Shown: piece by piece, positions 34,392-42,418 of the stretch
Layout: each line of letters opens with the position of its first letter
Numbering within the stretch: position 1 is the first letter of the stretch
Assembly (NCBI GenBank): GCA_029959285.1
Contig: JASCOE010000001.1
Coordinates: 124,001 to 188,000, forward strand
DNA: 64,000 nt
DNA from: Flavobacteriaceae bacterium PS02337
GTDB lineage: Bacteria; Bacteroidota; Bacteroidia; Flavobacteriales; Flavobacteriaceae
Direction: 5' to 3'
Notes under the pieces: model-generated
Seen by the model: the letters and a program-made list of their open reading frames with translations, nothing else
Told to the model about the DNA's origin: nothing
Databases searched by the model: none
Made by a program: the position numbers and the translations under genes

Positions 34392-34877
34392 TTATGATGG
34401 ATCTACTAAGAATAAAGGTTGGTCAAATTCTACTGGAGACATATCGTCTACAAGAATTTTTACAATTTTACCAGAAACTTCAGATTCGATTTCGTTGAAT
34501 AATTTCATTGCTTCAATTACACAAAGAACATCTCCTTTAGATATAGAGCTTCCAACTTCTGTGAAAACTGGTTTGTCTGGAGATGGTTTTCTATAGAATG
34601 TTCCGATAATTGGAGATTTTATAGTAATATATTTAGAATCGTTAGCAGCAGGTGCTTCTGGAGCCACATTTACAACTACAGGAGCTGTTACTTGTGGAGC
34701 TGTTACTTGAGGTAAAGCTTGTTGAGTTGGCAATTGCTGTACATAAGTTGCTTCAGTTACATTTGTTTCTAAAGTTGTTCTAATGGTGATTTTTACATCA
34801 TCCATTTCCAACTTCACTTCTGCAACGCCCGAATTTGCAACAAATTTGATTAGGTTTTGAATTTCTTTTAAATCCAT
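34392..34877 (-). CDS. accB: Acetyl-CoA carboxylase biotin carboxyl carrier protein
   Basis: 161 aa. The N-terminal helix ([12 protein letters not shown]) is followed by a Pro/Ala/Val-rich linker (about 45-75) and a biotinyl domain with E-A-M-K-L, whose Lys carries biotin. It carries the carboxyl group between AccC and the carboxyltransferase. It lies 23 bp after fabH in the same direction, giving a fabH-accB-accC cluster. Confidence 0.97.
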   Translation of the reverse strand: MDLKEIQNLIKFVANSGVAEVKLEMDDVKITIRTTLETNVTEATYVQQLPTQQALPQVTAPQVTAPVVVNVAPEAPAANDSKYITIKSPIIGTFYRKPSPDKPVFTEVGSSISKGDVLCVIEAMKLFNEIESEVSGKIVKILVDDMSPVEFDQPLFLVDPS

Positions 34878-34900
34878 AATGATTCGTTTTTAGTTTTAAT

Positions 34901-35899
34901 TTATTTCTTATCGTAAGCCCATTTTAAGTAAATAGATCCCCAAGTGAATCCACCACCAAATGCAGCAAAAATAACATTATCTCCTTTTTTAAATTTACCT
35001 TCAAAATCAGCTAATACTAATGGTAAAGTTCCAGAAGTAGTATTACCATATCTTTCGATGTTTACTAAAACTTTAGAATCTTCTAATTCTAATCTTCCAG
35101 CAGTAGCATCAATGATACGTTTGTTAGCTTGGTGTGGTACTAACCAATTAACATCCTGATTTGTCAAATTATTTCTTTGTAAAATTAATTCGCTAGCATC
35201 TGCCATATTGGTAACAGCATATTTGAAAACAGTTTTACCATCTTGCATAATATTATGCTGTCTGTTTCTAACAGTTTCTTCAGTAGGCGGAATCAAAGAA
35301 CCTCCAGCAGGGATTTTAAGGAAATCGCGTCCTACTCCGTCACTTCTTAAATACTCATCCTGTAAACCTAGACCTTCATAATTTGGTTCAAAAAGAACTG
35401 CACCAGCTCCATCACCAAAAATAATACAAGTTGCTCTGTCTGTATAATCTACAATTGAAGACATTTTATCAGCACCTATTAAAAGTACTTTTTTGTAACG
35501 TCCAGACTGCACATAAGCTGCAGCAGTTGACATTCCGTATAAGAAACTTGAACAAGCTGCTTGCAAATCGTATGCGAATGCATTTGTAGCTCCAATTTCT
35601 GTTGCAACATAAACTCCTGTAGAAGCCACCATCATATCTGGTGTTGCAGTTGCCATTATAACCATATCAATCTCTAACGGATCAATATTTGCTTTTTCAA
35701 TCAAATCCTGTGCTGCTTTTATGGCAAGGTAAGATGTTCCTTTGTCAGCATCTTTAAGAATTCTTCTTTCTTTAATTCCTGTTCGAGTGGTAATCCACTC
35801 ATCATTGGTTTCAACCATTGTTTCTAAAACTTTGTTCGTAAGAACATAGTCAGGAACGTATCCTCCAACAGCGGTAATTGCGGCTGTGATTGTATTCAT
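34901..35899 (-). CDS. fabH: Beta-ketoacyl-ACP synthase III
   Basis: 332 aa. Cys in Q-A-A-C-S-S-F (about 116), His in V-P-H-Q-A-N and Asn in R-Y-G-N-T-T-S-G form the KAS III triad. It condenses an acyl-CoA primer with malonyl-ACP to start fatty acid synthesis. In flavobacteria the primer is often branched, but specificity is not visible here. Clustered with accB and accC. Confidence 0.95.
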   Translation of the reverse strand: MNTITAAITAVGGYVPDYVLTNKVLETMVETNDEWITTRTGIKERRILKDADKGTSYLAIKAAQDLIEKANIDPLEIDMVIMATATPDMMVASTGVYVATEIGATNAFAYDLQAACSSFLYGMSTAAAYVQSGRYKKVLLIGADKMSSIVDYTDRATCIIFGDGAGAVLFEPNYEGLGLQDEYLRSDGVGRDFLKIPAGGSLIPPTEETVRNRQHNIMQDGKTVFKYAVTNMADASELILQRNNLTNQDVNWLVPHQANKRIIDATAGRLELEDSKVLVNIERYGNTTSGTLPLVLADFEGKFKKGDNVIFAAFGGGFTWGSIYLKWAYDKK

Positions 35900-35916
35900 T
35901 ATATTCTATTATTTCC

Positions 35917-35938
35917 TTTCAAATATTATTATTTGAAA
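35917..35938. promoter_or_regulatory. Palindrome just upstream of fabH
   Basis: TTTCAAATA (35917-35925) and TATTTGAAA (35930-35938) are perfect reverse complements with a 4-bp loop, 18 bp before the fabH start. It may be an operator or a leader hairpin controlling fabH-accB-accC. Confidence 0.4.
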
Positions 35939-36021
35939 AATTTTTAAAAGACTTGAAAATTACAAAAAAAAACGAAACGATTTTGTGTATATTTTCCTAA
36001 AAAACGAAAATTATAACCAAC

Positions 36022-36047
36022 AAAAAAAACTCTCACTATGTGAGAGT
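36022..36047 (-). terminator. Terminator after rpmF
   Basis: ACTCTCAC (36029-36036) pairs with GTGAGAGT (36040-36047) over a 3-nt loop, with an eight-base A-run on the left giving the T-tail on the minus strand. It separates rpmF from fabH, so these are distinct transcription units. Confidence 0.85.
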
Positions 36048-36071
36048 TCTAGTATAATTTACAAAAACGTA

Positions 36072-36266
36072 TTAAGCAACCGCTTCAGATTTATCGATAA
36101 CAACTTGCCCTCTGTAGTACATTTTACCTTCATGCCAGTAAGCTCTGTGGTATAAATGTGCTTCTCCAGTAATTGGACATGTAGCGATTTGAGCTACAGT
36201 AGCTTTATAATGTGTTCTTCTCTTATCTCTTCTTGTTTTCGAGGTTTTTCTCTTAGGATGTGCCAT
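36072..36266 (-). CDS. rpmF: 50S ribosomal protein L32
   Basis: 64 aa, starting [17 protein letters not shown] as is standard for L32. The usual first zinc Cys pair is reduced to one Cys (C-P-I-T-G-E), with no second pair, so this is a zinc-free form. It lies 9 bp after the DUF177 gene, the common bacterial arrangement. Confidence 0.97.
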
Positions 36267-36275
36267 TTTACTATA

Positions 36276-36818
36276 TTATTTATCCGTTAATAGTTTCTTT
36301 AATTTTTCCCAACGCGGGTCAATATCTTCTTCTTTGTTACTCTCTTCCTTTTGTTCTTTTACACTCAACTCATTCAGTTTTGTTAAAGCTTCTGTCTGTA
36401 AACTTCCATCTTTAACTCCTGGATGAATTCTTTTTTGAGGTACAGAAAGCGCGATCATTTCATAAATATACTGCGCAACATCTATCTCAAATTCTCCATG
36501 CGGCAAAATCAACAGCTCTTCATTATCATTGTTGAATTCATCTCCAAAGCGAACAATTAACTTCATTTTCCCTTTTATAGGCAAATCAAAATCTTCGCCA
36601 GTTAGATCACAAGGCACGTTTACCGTTCCTTTGTGTTTGAATTCTAACTCTAACATTGTACTTTTCTTATCGAAAAGCAAATTGACTTTAATATCTGAAC
36701 TTTGAAACTCATCGTATTCAAAATTCTTAAAGAACTCGTTATTTATCTGATACTCAAAATGGTGTTTTCCTAGTTTTAATCCTACGAAAGGAATTAAAAA
36801 TTCTTTTGTTTTGCTCAT
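36276..36818 (-). CDS. DUF177 (YceD-like) protein
   Basis: 180 aa. L-E-F-K-H-K-G-T-V-N-V-P-C-D-L-T is the DUF177 core (a C-D-L-x-G/T-like strand), and the tail is acidic with D-P-R-W-E-K-L. The family is linked to 23S rRNA or L32 biogenesis in bacteria and plants. Immediate linkage to rpmF supports this. An exact -7 box TATCTTTG lies on the minus strand at 36880-36873, 55 bp upstream. Confidence 0.88.
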   Translation of the reverse strand: MSKTKEFLIPFVGLKLGKHHFEYQINNEFFKNFEYDEFQSSDIKVNLLFDKKSTMLELEFKHKGTVNVPCDLTGEDFDLPIKGKMKLIVRFGDEFNNDNEELLILPHGEFEIDVAQYIYEMIALSVPQKRIHPGVKDGSLQTEALTKLNELSVKEQKEESNKEEDIDPRWEKLKKLLTDK

Positions 36819-36872
36819 TTCAACATCAATTTGATCAATTCAGTTCTAAAACTAGATATCTGAATTGGGGTG

Positions 36873-36880
36873 CAAAGATA
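36873..36880 (-). promoter_or_regulatory. -7 box for the DUF177-rpmF operon
   Basis: Minus-strand TATCTTTG fits TAnnTTTG exactly. Upstream there is TTA rather than TTG at 17 bp, so the -33 element is degenerate. Confidence 0.5.
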
Positions 36881-36923
36881 TAAAATTATTATAAATCTAA
36901 TAATCTTATTCACCTTTTTTTGT

Positions 36924-37973
36924 TTATAACTGTTTTTCTTTTATTTTAAGAGGTTTTTGGCTAATCTCCTCATACTGATTACGCGAACGAAAAATATCTA
37001 TTGCAAGATAGACTGCTTCTTTAAACGAATTATAATCTGCCATGTCTTTTCCTGCAATATCATAAGCTGTACCGTGATCTGGAGAAGTTCTAACCTTATT
37101 TAAACCTGCTGTATAATTAACTCCTTTTCCAAAAGATAATGTTTTGAAAGGAATTAATCCTTGATCGTGATACATGGCTACAATCGCATCATATTTTTCA
37201 TATTGACCGCTTCCGAAGAAACCATCCGCAGGAAATGGCCCAAAAACCATTGTTCCGCCTTCAAATATTTTCTTTAATGTGGGTTTTAAAACCAAATCGT
37301 CTTCTTTACCAATAACTCCACCATCGCCAGCATGCGGATTTAAACCTAAAACGGCTATTTTCGGTTTTACGATACTAAAATCTTGAACTAAAGATTTTCT
37401 TATGGTTTCAATTTTTTTAGTAATTAATTCCTCTGTTAAGTGAGAAGCAACTTCATTTAATGGAACATGATCTGTAATTAAACCCACTCTCAAATTATCC
37501 TGAACCATCATCATAAGTGCATTACCTTCTAATTCTTGATCGAGATAATCGGTATGTCCCGGAAATTTAAAATCTTCCGATTGAATATTATACTTATTGA
37601 TAGGCGCTGTAACCAAAACATCAATATTCCCATCTTTCAACGCTTTTGTTGCCGCTGTAAACGATTTAATAGCATATTCTCCTATTTTCTCATCATTAGC
37701 TCCAAAATTAATATCTACACCTTCTCTCCAAAGATTAAATACATTTACTTTTCCAGGAAGAACTTGATCTAGTTTATCAACTCCATGAAACTGAACTGTC
37801 GATGTAAAACTTTTTTTAACGAATGAAAGAATTTTAGCATTTGCAAAAATAACCGGCGTACACAATTCTAACATACGAGAATCTTCGAATGTTTTCAGTA
37901 TAACTTCGCTTCCAATACCGTTTAAATCTCCAATTGAAATTCCAACAATTATATTTTCTGCTTTTTTATTCAT
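36924..37973 (-). CDS. pdxA: 4-hydroxythreonine-4-phosphate dehydrogenase
   Basis: 349 aa. Metal-binding and active-site motifs appear in order: G-H-T-D-Y-L, then N-P-H-A-G-D-G-G and M-Y-H-D-Q-G-L, with S-P-D-H-G-T near the C-terminus. It oxidises 4-phosphohydroxy-L-threonine for pyridoxal phosphate synthesis in the cytoplasm. Divergent from ribE, with 57 bp between starts. Confidence 0.95.
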   Translation of the reverse strand: MNKKAENIIVGISIGDLNGIGSEVILKTFEDSRMLELCTPVIFANAKILSFVKKSFTSTVQFHGVDKLDQVLPGKVNVFNLWREGVDINFGANDEKIGEYAIKSFTAATKALKDGNIDVLVTAPINKYNIQSEDFKFPGHTDYLDQELEGNALMMMVQDNLRVGLITDHVPLNEVASHLTEELITKKIETIRKSLVQDFSIVKPKIAVLGLNPHAGDGGVIGKEDDLVLKPTLKKIFEGGTMVFGPFPADGFFGSGQYEKYDAIVAMYHDQGLIPFKTLSFGKGVNYTAGLNKVRTSPDHGTAYDIAGKDMADYNSFKEAVYLAIDIFRSRNQYEEISQKPLKIKEKQL

Positions 37974-38030
37974 GAGCTCAGTTTATTTATTACTAATTTT
38001 GATGTGCAAATTTAGTAAAATAAAACTACA

Positions 38031-38621
38031 ATGTTCACAGGAATTATAGAAACACTCGGGAGGATTCACGAAATCCAAAAAGACCAAAATAATCTTCATA
38101 TTACAGTTGACTCTTCCATAACTAATGAATTAAAAATTGACCAAAGCGTTTCGCATAACGGAATCTGCCTTACGGTTGTCGCCATTAAAGATTCTTTTTA
38201 CACGGTAACTGCGATTGACGAAACTATTTTAAAAACAAATATCGGCGATTGGAAAACAGGCGACATTGTTAATTTAGAGAGAGGAATGAAGCTTGGAGAT
38301 CGTCTTGACGGACATATAGTACAAGGCCATGTTGACCAAACCGGAACGTGCATCAAAATCGAAGAAGCAAACGGCAGCTGGAATTATACTTTTGAGTATG
38401 ATAAAAATTTAAACAATATTACTATCGAAAAAGGTTCGATTACGGTAAACGGAGTAAGTCTTACGGTTGTAAATTCAAAAACAAACGAATTTAGCGTTTC
38501 GATTATTCCTTATACTTTTGAACACACTAATTTTAAAGATTTCAAAGTTGGAACAAAAATCAATTTAGAATTTGATGTGGTAGGAAAATATATTTCTAGA
38601 CTTTACTCGATAAACAAATAA
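38031..38621 (+). CDS. ribE: Riboflavin synthase alpha chain
   Basis: 196 aa made of two lumazine-binding repeats: M-F-T-G-I-I-E, N-G-I-C-L-T-V and G-H-I-V-Q-G-H-V-D in the first half, then N-G-V-S-L-T-V in the second. It dismutates two 6,7-dimethyl-8-ribityllumazine molecules to riboflavin. Length and the start M-F-T-G-I are standard. No FMN riboswitch is seen in the 57-bp leader. Confidence 0.96.
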   Translation: MFTGIIETLGRIHEIQKDQNNLHITVDSSITNELKIDQSVSHNGICLTVVAIKDSFYTVTAIDETILKTNIGDWKTGDIVNLERGMKLGDRLDGHIVQGHVDQTGTCIKIEEANGSWNYTFEYDKNLNNITIEKGSITVNGVSLTVVNSKTNEFSVSIIPYTFEHTNFKDFKVGTKINLEFDVVGKYISRLYSINK

Positions 38622-38640
38622 AGACAAACTTTAATTCACA

Positions 38641-38673
38641 AAAAAAGCTTCAGTTAAACTGAAGCTTTTTTTA
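38641..38673. terminator. Bidirectional terminator
   Basis: AAGCTTCAG and CTGAAGCTT form a hairpin with A-run on the left and T-run on the right, so it serves both ribE (plus) and the small secreted gene (minus), whose stop codon lies in the loop. Confidence 0.85.
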
Positions 38674-38905
38674 TTTTATTTTTATATATAACGGCCAAAC
38701 CTAAAGCTAGACCTGAAATAGCAAGTAAAACAATATTTTGATCTATTGGAAGAGGTGAACCAACGGGACAAAATGGACAAGCAGATGCTGTAGTAGCCGC
38801 ACCTTTTGCTGTAGGAGCAGGTGGAGGCGGCGTTTCTGCAAATGCAAAACTCACACTAAACAATAATACAATAACGGCTAAAAATGGGGCTTTTAGTCTT
38901 TTCAT
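38654..38905 (-). CDS. Small secreted/anchored Pro-Ala-rich protein
   Basis: 83 aa. Signal peptide 1-23 (ends S-F-A-F-A-E), then P-P-P-P-A-P and an A/T/G-rich linker with two Cys, then L-P-I-D-Q-N, one hydrophobic helix (about 58-74) and a basic end. Short proteins of this plan are common in flavobacteria; function unknown. A good promoter lies at 39001-39030. Confidence 0.75.
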   Translation of the reverse strand: MKRLKAPFLAVIVLLFSVSFAFAETPPPPAPTAKGAATTASACPFCPVGSPLPIDQNIVLLAISGLALGLAVIYKNKIKKASV

Positions 38906-39000
38906 AAATTCAAGCTGTTAGCATCAAAGAGCTATAATTAATAAATAAATTTTCTTTAATGGAAATTTCCCACAAAAGAATTTCTCTTTAAAATCAAGGA

Positions 39001-39030
39001 CAAAAATATAAGTTTTTTACACAAAAGCAA
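39001..39030 (-). promoter_or_regulatory. Promoter of the 83-aa protein gene
   Basis: Minus-strand TTG (39030-39028), a 19-bp spacer and TATTTTTG (39008-39001) match the Bacteroidota consensus exactly; leader about 90 nt. Confidence 0.65.
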
Positions 39031-39247
39031 CTTTAAAAAGGAAAAACCTAAAACAAACTTTAACACTTTTTTACTAAAAATTCGAAATTCCTTAAATTCA
39101 AACGTTATAGAGCATAAAAACCTCATTTTCATTACAATTCATATATTTTTTAACCTTATAAGAATTTCCTGATTTTAACAATTGAGAAATTATTTTTGAC
39201 AACAAAATTCTCATTTACACTATCTACGAAAAAATAAAATATTTGGT
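39031..39247. other. AT-rich intergenic stretch, nothing seen
   Basis: Very AT-rich, no reading frame, repeat or hairpin of note. It is the left flank of the second defence locus. Confidence 0.6.
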
Positions 39248-39269
39248 TTTTTAGCTTCTTTTTAGCTTC
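39248..39269 (+). repeat. Tandem 11-bp repeat upstream of methyltransferase gene
   Basis: TTTTTAGCTTC occurs twice head to tail without mismatch, about 40 bp before the promoter of the methyltransferase gene. The one-turn period suits two protein monomers binding the same DNA face. Confidence 0.5.
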
Positions 39270-39307
39270 AAAACTTTATTTTAAAGAATAAATATCTTCG
39301 TAAAAGA

Positions 39308-39338
39308 TTGCAATTAGAATACAGTCTTTCTATTTTTA
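39308..39338 (+). promoter_or_regulatory. Promoter of the C5-methyltransferase gene
   Basis: TTG (39308-39310), a 20-bp spacer, TATTTTTA (39331-39338); one mismatch at the last base of the -7 box. ATG at 39388. Confidence 0.6.
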
Positions 39339-39387
39339 CTTTTAAGGGAATTAATCTCCAAATTTGAAATCTATTTAATCCACAAAA

Positions 39388-40374
39388 ATGACAAATAAAT
39401 ATACAGTCGGAAGTTTGTACGCAGGTGTTGGCGGTATTTGTTTGGGTTTTGAAAATGCTGGTTTTAAATTAGAATGGGCAAATGAATTTGACAAAAAAGC
39501 CTGCATTACTTATAAAAACAACTTTGAGCACAATTTGATTGAAGGCGATGTAATGCAACTTGACGTCAAAAAAATGCAAAAAATAGACATTCTCACCGCA
39601 GGATTTCCGTGCCAACCTTTTTCGCTTGCGGGACACAGAAAAGGTTTTGAGGACGTTCGAGGCAATCATTTTTTCAAAATATTAGATTTTGTTGACGAAA
39701 TGCGGCCTAAAGTAATATTTCTTGAAAATGTCAAAAACCTAAAAAGTCACGACAAAGGAAATACCATAAAAGTAATTGAACGCGAAATTAAAAAACGCAA
39801 TTATACTTTTGACAGCGCCATTTTGAATACAAAAGATTTCGGAAACATTCCGCACAATCGCGAACGCGTTTTTATGATTGCTTTTGATAAAGATTTCGTC
39901 AAAAGAGGTTTCAGATTTAAGTTTCCTGAAAAAGAAGAATTAACTAAAAAAGTCACCGATTTAATCACGAAAGAACAAGTCGATAAGAAATTCTATTATA
40001 CCGAAGACAAATACATGTACAATACGCTAAAAGAAGCCGTTGTGCGTGAAGACAGAATTTACCAGTTTAGAAGACATTATGTTCGAGAAAACAAAAGAAA
40101 AGTCTGCCCGACTCTAACCGCAAATATGGGAACTGGCGGACACAACGTTCCAATTATCACAACCGATTTTGGTTTTAGAAAATTAACTCCGAGAGAATGT
40201 TTCCGTTTTCAAGGATTTCCAGATAGCTATAAATTACCCAAGATCTCCAATTCTAATCTTTACAAACAAGCCGGAAATTCGGTGAGTATGCCGGTTATCG
40301 AAAGATTGGCTTCTGAAATTTTCAAATACATTCAAAAAACAGAAGCAAAAAAGGTGAAAATCCAAAAAACCTAA
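39388..40374 (+). CDS. C5-cytosine DNA methyltransferase
   Basis: 328 aa. Motif I is G-S-L-Y-A-G-V-G-G-I-C near the start, motif IV G-F-P-C-Q-P-F-S has catalytic Cys75, motif VI is E-N-V (113-115), and motif X is Q-A-G-N-S-V. It methylates cytosine at carbon 5 in an unknown short target. It overlaps the convergent Vsr gene by 4 bp. No cognate restriction endonuclease other than Vsr is recognisable in the 39.4-42.3 kb locus. Confidence 0.94.
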   Translation: MTNKYTVGSLYAGVGGICLGFENAGFKLEWANEFDKKACITYKNNFEHNLIEGDVMQLDVKKMQKIDILTAGFPCQPFSLAGHRKGFEDVRGNHFFKILDFVDEMRPKVIFLENVKNLKSHDKGNTIKVIEREIKKRNYTFDSAILNTKDFGNIPHNRERVFMIAFDKDFVKRGFRFKFPEKEELTKKVTDLITKEQVDKKFYYTEDKYMYNTLKEAVVREDRIYQFRRHYVRENKRKVCPTLTANMGTGGHNVPIITTDFGFRKLTPRECFRFQGFPDSYKLPKISNSNLYKQAGNSVSMPVIERLASEIFKYIQKTEAKKVKIQKT

Positions 40375-40790
40375 ATACTCCGAAACATTATTGCTCCTTC
40401 AATTTTAGCGATACAAACTTCAAGATTTTTCTCTATTTCTTTGCTCCAAAATCGCAAAATCGTCCAATTTTCTGAAATTAGAAAAGTATTGACTTCTTCA
40501 TCTCTTTCTATGTTTCTCTGAATTTTCGGAATCCAATATTCCCGATTCGATTTGATTCTAAGTTGTTCTGTTTCCCAATCTTTTCCGTGAAAGAATTCGC
40601 TATCAACAAAAATGGCAATTTTATATTTAGCAAAAGTAAGATCAGGCCTTCCAAATATCTTTTTATTGTTTTTTCGATATCTGTAGCCTAATTTCCATAA
40701 CGCTTTAGCAAGCCTTACTTCGCCTTTTGTAGCAGTGCTTTTTATCGCCCGCATAGTTTTGCTCCTCTGCTCGGGAGTCAATCTATCCAT
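40371..40790 (-). CDS. vsr: Very short patch repair (Vsr)-like endonuclease
   Basis: 139 aa. M-D-R-L-T-P-E-Q-R-S-K-T-M-R-A-I-K-S is the classic Vsr opening. F-G-R-P-D-L-T and I-F-V-D-S-E-F-F-H-G (usually V-F-V-D-G-C-F-W-H-G) carry the nuclease acid residues and His. The usual zinc-type Cys in G-C-F-W-H-G-C are absent. Vsr nicks T:G mismatches formed by deamination of 5-methylcytosine, which fits the methyltransferase with which it is convergent. A restriction role is also possible. Confidence 0.88.
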   Translation of the reverse strand: MDRLTPEQRSKTMRAIKSTATKGEVRLAKALWKLGYRYRKNNKKIFGRPDLTFAKYKIAIFVDSEFFHGKDWETEQLRIKSNREYWIPKIQRNIERDEEVNTFLISENWTILRFWSKEIEKNLEVCIAKIEGAIMFRSI

Positions 40791-41076
40791 CTCAAGATTA
40801 AATTTGTTTCGGATGGATAAAGTTAGGGTATTTTATAGAAAGGAGAGTTTAAATATTGACTTCCATTATTTCATTTTTTACATTTTTAAAATGGATAAAA
40901 AGCAAACAGTATTCCACCCTTGAATTGGATTATCAACAAAAAAACAAATCACAAATATTGTAAATATTTTATATTAGTTTTACATAAAAAACTTATTTTA
41001 TATTTACATCTTGTTATCTAAATAACCATTATAATTATAAAAAAAATTATGCAATGCATACTTAACTAATTTATAA
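40791..41076. other. Intergenic region between Vsr and module copy 2
   Basis: 286 bp of very AT-rich sequence holding the divergent upstream regions of the Vsr gene and the DUF3800 gene. TATATTTA near 41000 could be a -7 box for the latter; no TTG at proper spacing. No gene seen. Confidence 0.4.
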
Positions 41077-41826
41077 ATGAAAGAAACAATTAACATATAT
41101 TGTGACGAAAGTTGTCATTTGCAAAATGATAATGAATCAAGTATGGCATTAGGCGCTATATATTGTCCCTCTGCTAAGAAAGATGAAATATTTCTACGTA
41201 TATCGGAGATTAAAAGAAAACATAAATTATTTCCAAAGTATGTAAAAGATAAAAAGCAAAATAGACCTGTTTATGAGATAAAATGGAATAAAGTTTCCAA
41301 GAATAAATTAGCATTTTACAAAGAATTAATTGATTTTTTCTTTGATGATGACGATTTAAGCTTTCGAGTTTTAGTAGTCCCCGAAAAGAAAAAGATTGAC
41401 TATAAAGCTTATGGACATACACATGATACGTTTTATTATAAAATGTATTTTAGTATGTTAAAGGTTATCTTAAACCCTGAATATGCCCACAATATTTTTA
41501 TTGATATAAAAGACACTAAAAGTCGTGAAAAAGTTCATAAACTAGAAAAAGTTCTTAGAAACGACAAATACGATTTTTCTAAAGAGATTATTAAAAAAGT
41601 TCAACAAGTACGTTCTCATGAAATAGAATTAGTACAACTTGCAGATTTATTTACTGGAGCAGTTTCTTACGTAAATAGAGGCTTAAACACGAGTAACGCT
41701 AAAATGGAACTAATTGAATACATTAAACATCGTTCTAGATATTCATTACTTAAGTCAACATTAATAAAAGAGAAGAAATTCAACATATTTCTTTCGGAAC
41801 ACTCTAATTTAAACATTAATCAATGA
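41077..41826 (+). CDS. DUF3800 protein, first gene of module copy 2
   Basis: 249 aa. Y-C-D-E-S at 8-12, E-I-K-W-N-K-V-S at 67-74, I-D-I-K with Asp143, S-H-E at 180-182 and Q-L-A-D-L-F-T-G-A with Asp190 match the copy at 13424 in order and spacing, so these are paralogues. It lacks a signal peptide. Its TGA overlaps the next start as ATGA. An RNase H-like nuclease or an antitoxin-like partner are both possible; activity of DUF3800 is not established to my knowledge. Confidence 0.85.
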   Translation: MKETINIYCDESCHLQNDNESSMALGAIYCPSAKKDEIFLRISEIKRKHKLFPKYVKDKKQNRPVYEIKWNKVSKNKLAFYKELIDFFFDDDDLSFRVLVVPEKKKIDYKAYGHTHDTFYYKMYFSMLKVILNPEYAHNIFIDIKDTKSREKVHKLEKVLRNDKYDFSKEIIKKVQQVRSHEIELVQLADLFTGAVSYVNRGLNTSNAKMELIEYIKHRSRYSLLKSTLIKEKKFNIFLSEHSNLNINQ

Positions 41827-42320
41827 GTAATCTAATTTCTTTAAATTTTCCAAATCTAGAATTGTTTCAAAATTATGGCGGTAATTTTAAAACATATTTT
41901 ACTGCGGTTTATAATATTTTTGAAAGTCATTTTATCAAAAATAAAACATTATTTCAAGGAATTCATGTAACCGCTCAAAAACATCCCGAGGTTGATGGCA
42001 TTCACAGAACTTTTTATCATATAACACATGAAGGTGAAGATGAAGATAATCGCACACCTGATTTTGATAGAATGGAGAGAATACGTTTTCCTAATTTCAT
42101 GATGAATAGTTGTCCTAATGATGAACTTCTTATCTGGAAGAATCAAAGAGGCAGAGACACTCGCGTATTAATCTTTAACGAGACAGAAGGTTATTTAGTA
42201 GTAATGACAGAAAGAAAAGGGTTTAATCTTTTTTGGACAGCATATTATATCCAACAGAATCACTCAAAGAAAAAACTTTTAAAAGAATACGATGCATATA
42301 TAAAAACCAAAACCGCTTAG
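41823..42320 (+). CDS. Putative BECR-like nuclease partner of DUF3800, copy 2
   Basis: 165 aa. Shared with the protein at 14116: F-Q-G-I-H-V (44-49), F-Y (64-65), F-D-R-M-E-R-I (81-87), Trp105, T-R-V (113-115), Tyr124 with L-V-V, and F-W-T-A-Y-Y-I (137-143). An H-R-T-F-Y-H-I-T-H-E segment (61-70) adds possible catalytic His residues not present in copy 1. I infer a compact RNase-type fold. Start lies within the stop of the DUF3800 gene, so expression is coupled. Confidence 0.6.
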   Translation: MSNLISLNFPNLELFQNYGGNFKTYFTAVYNIFESHFIKNKTLFQGIHVTAQKHPEVDGIHRTFYHITHEGEDEDNRTPDFDRMERIRFPNFMMNSCPNDELLIWKNQRGRDTRVLIFNETEGYLVVMTERKGFNLFWTAYYIQQNHSKKKLLKEYDAYIKTKTA

Positions 42321-42382
42321 GGTCACTAAACGGTTTCTATACTCCTTTAACGCTAACAACACTAAATGTATGGTTACTGAGC
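42300..42382 (-). ncRNA. Candidate opposite-strand small RNA, copy 2
   Basis: From the promoter at 42388-42418 a minus-strand RNA would end at a hairpin formed by 42310-42320 and 42326-42336 (11 bp, 5-nt loop) followed by a T-rich tail. The stem has a C-A mismatch if read from the plus strand but a G-U pair in the minus-strand RNA, so the minus strand folds better. The RNA would overlap the last 11-20 nt of the small module gene. Confidence 0.42.
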
Positions 42383-42387
42383 TGGTG

Positions 42388-42418
42388 CAAATGTATGAAA
42401 GAATTATTGTTATTTCAA
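42388..42418 (-). promoter_or_regulatory. Consensus promoter facing the module copy 2 3' end
   Basis: Minus-strand TTG (42418-42416), a 20-bp spacer and TACATTTG (42395-42388) match the Bacteroidota consensus exactly. The 11-nt sequence GTGCAAATGTA (42385-42395) is identical at 14650-14660 behind module copy 1. Confidence 0.55.
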
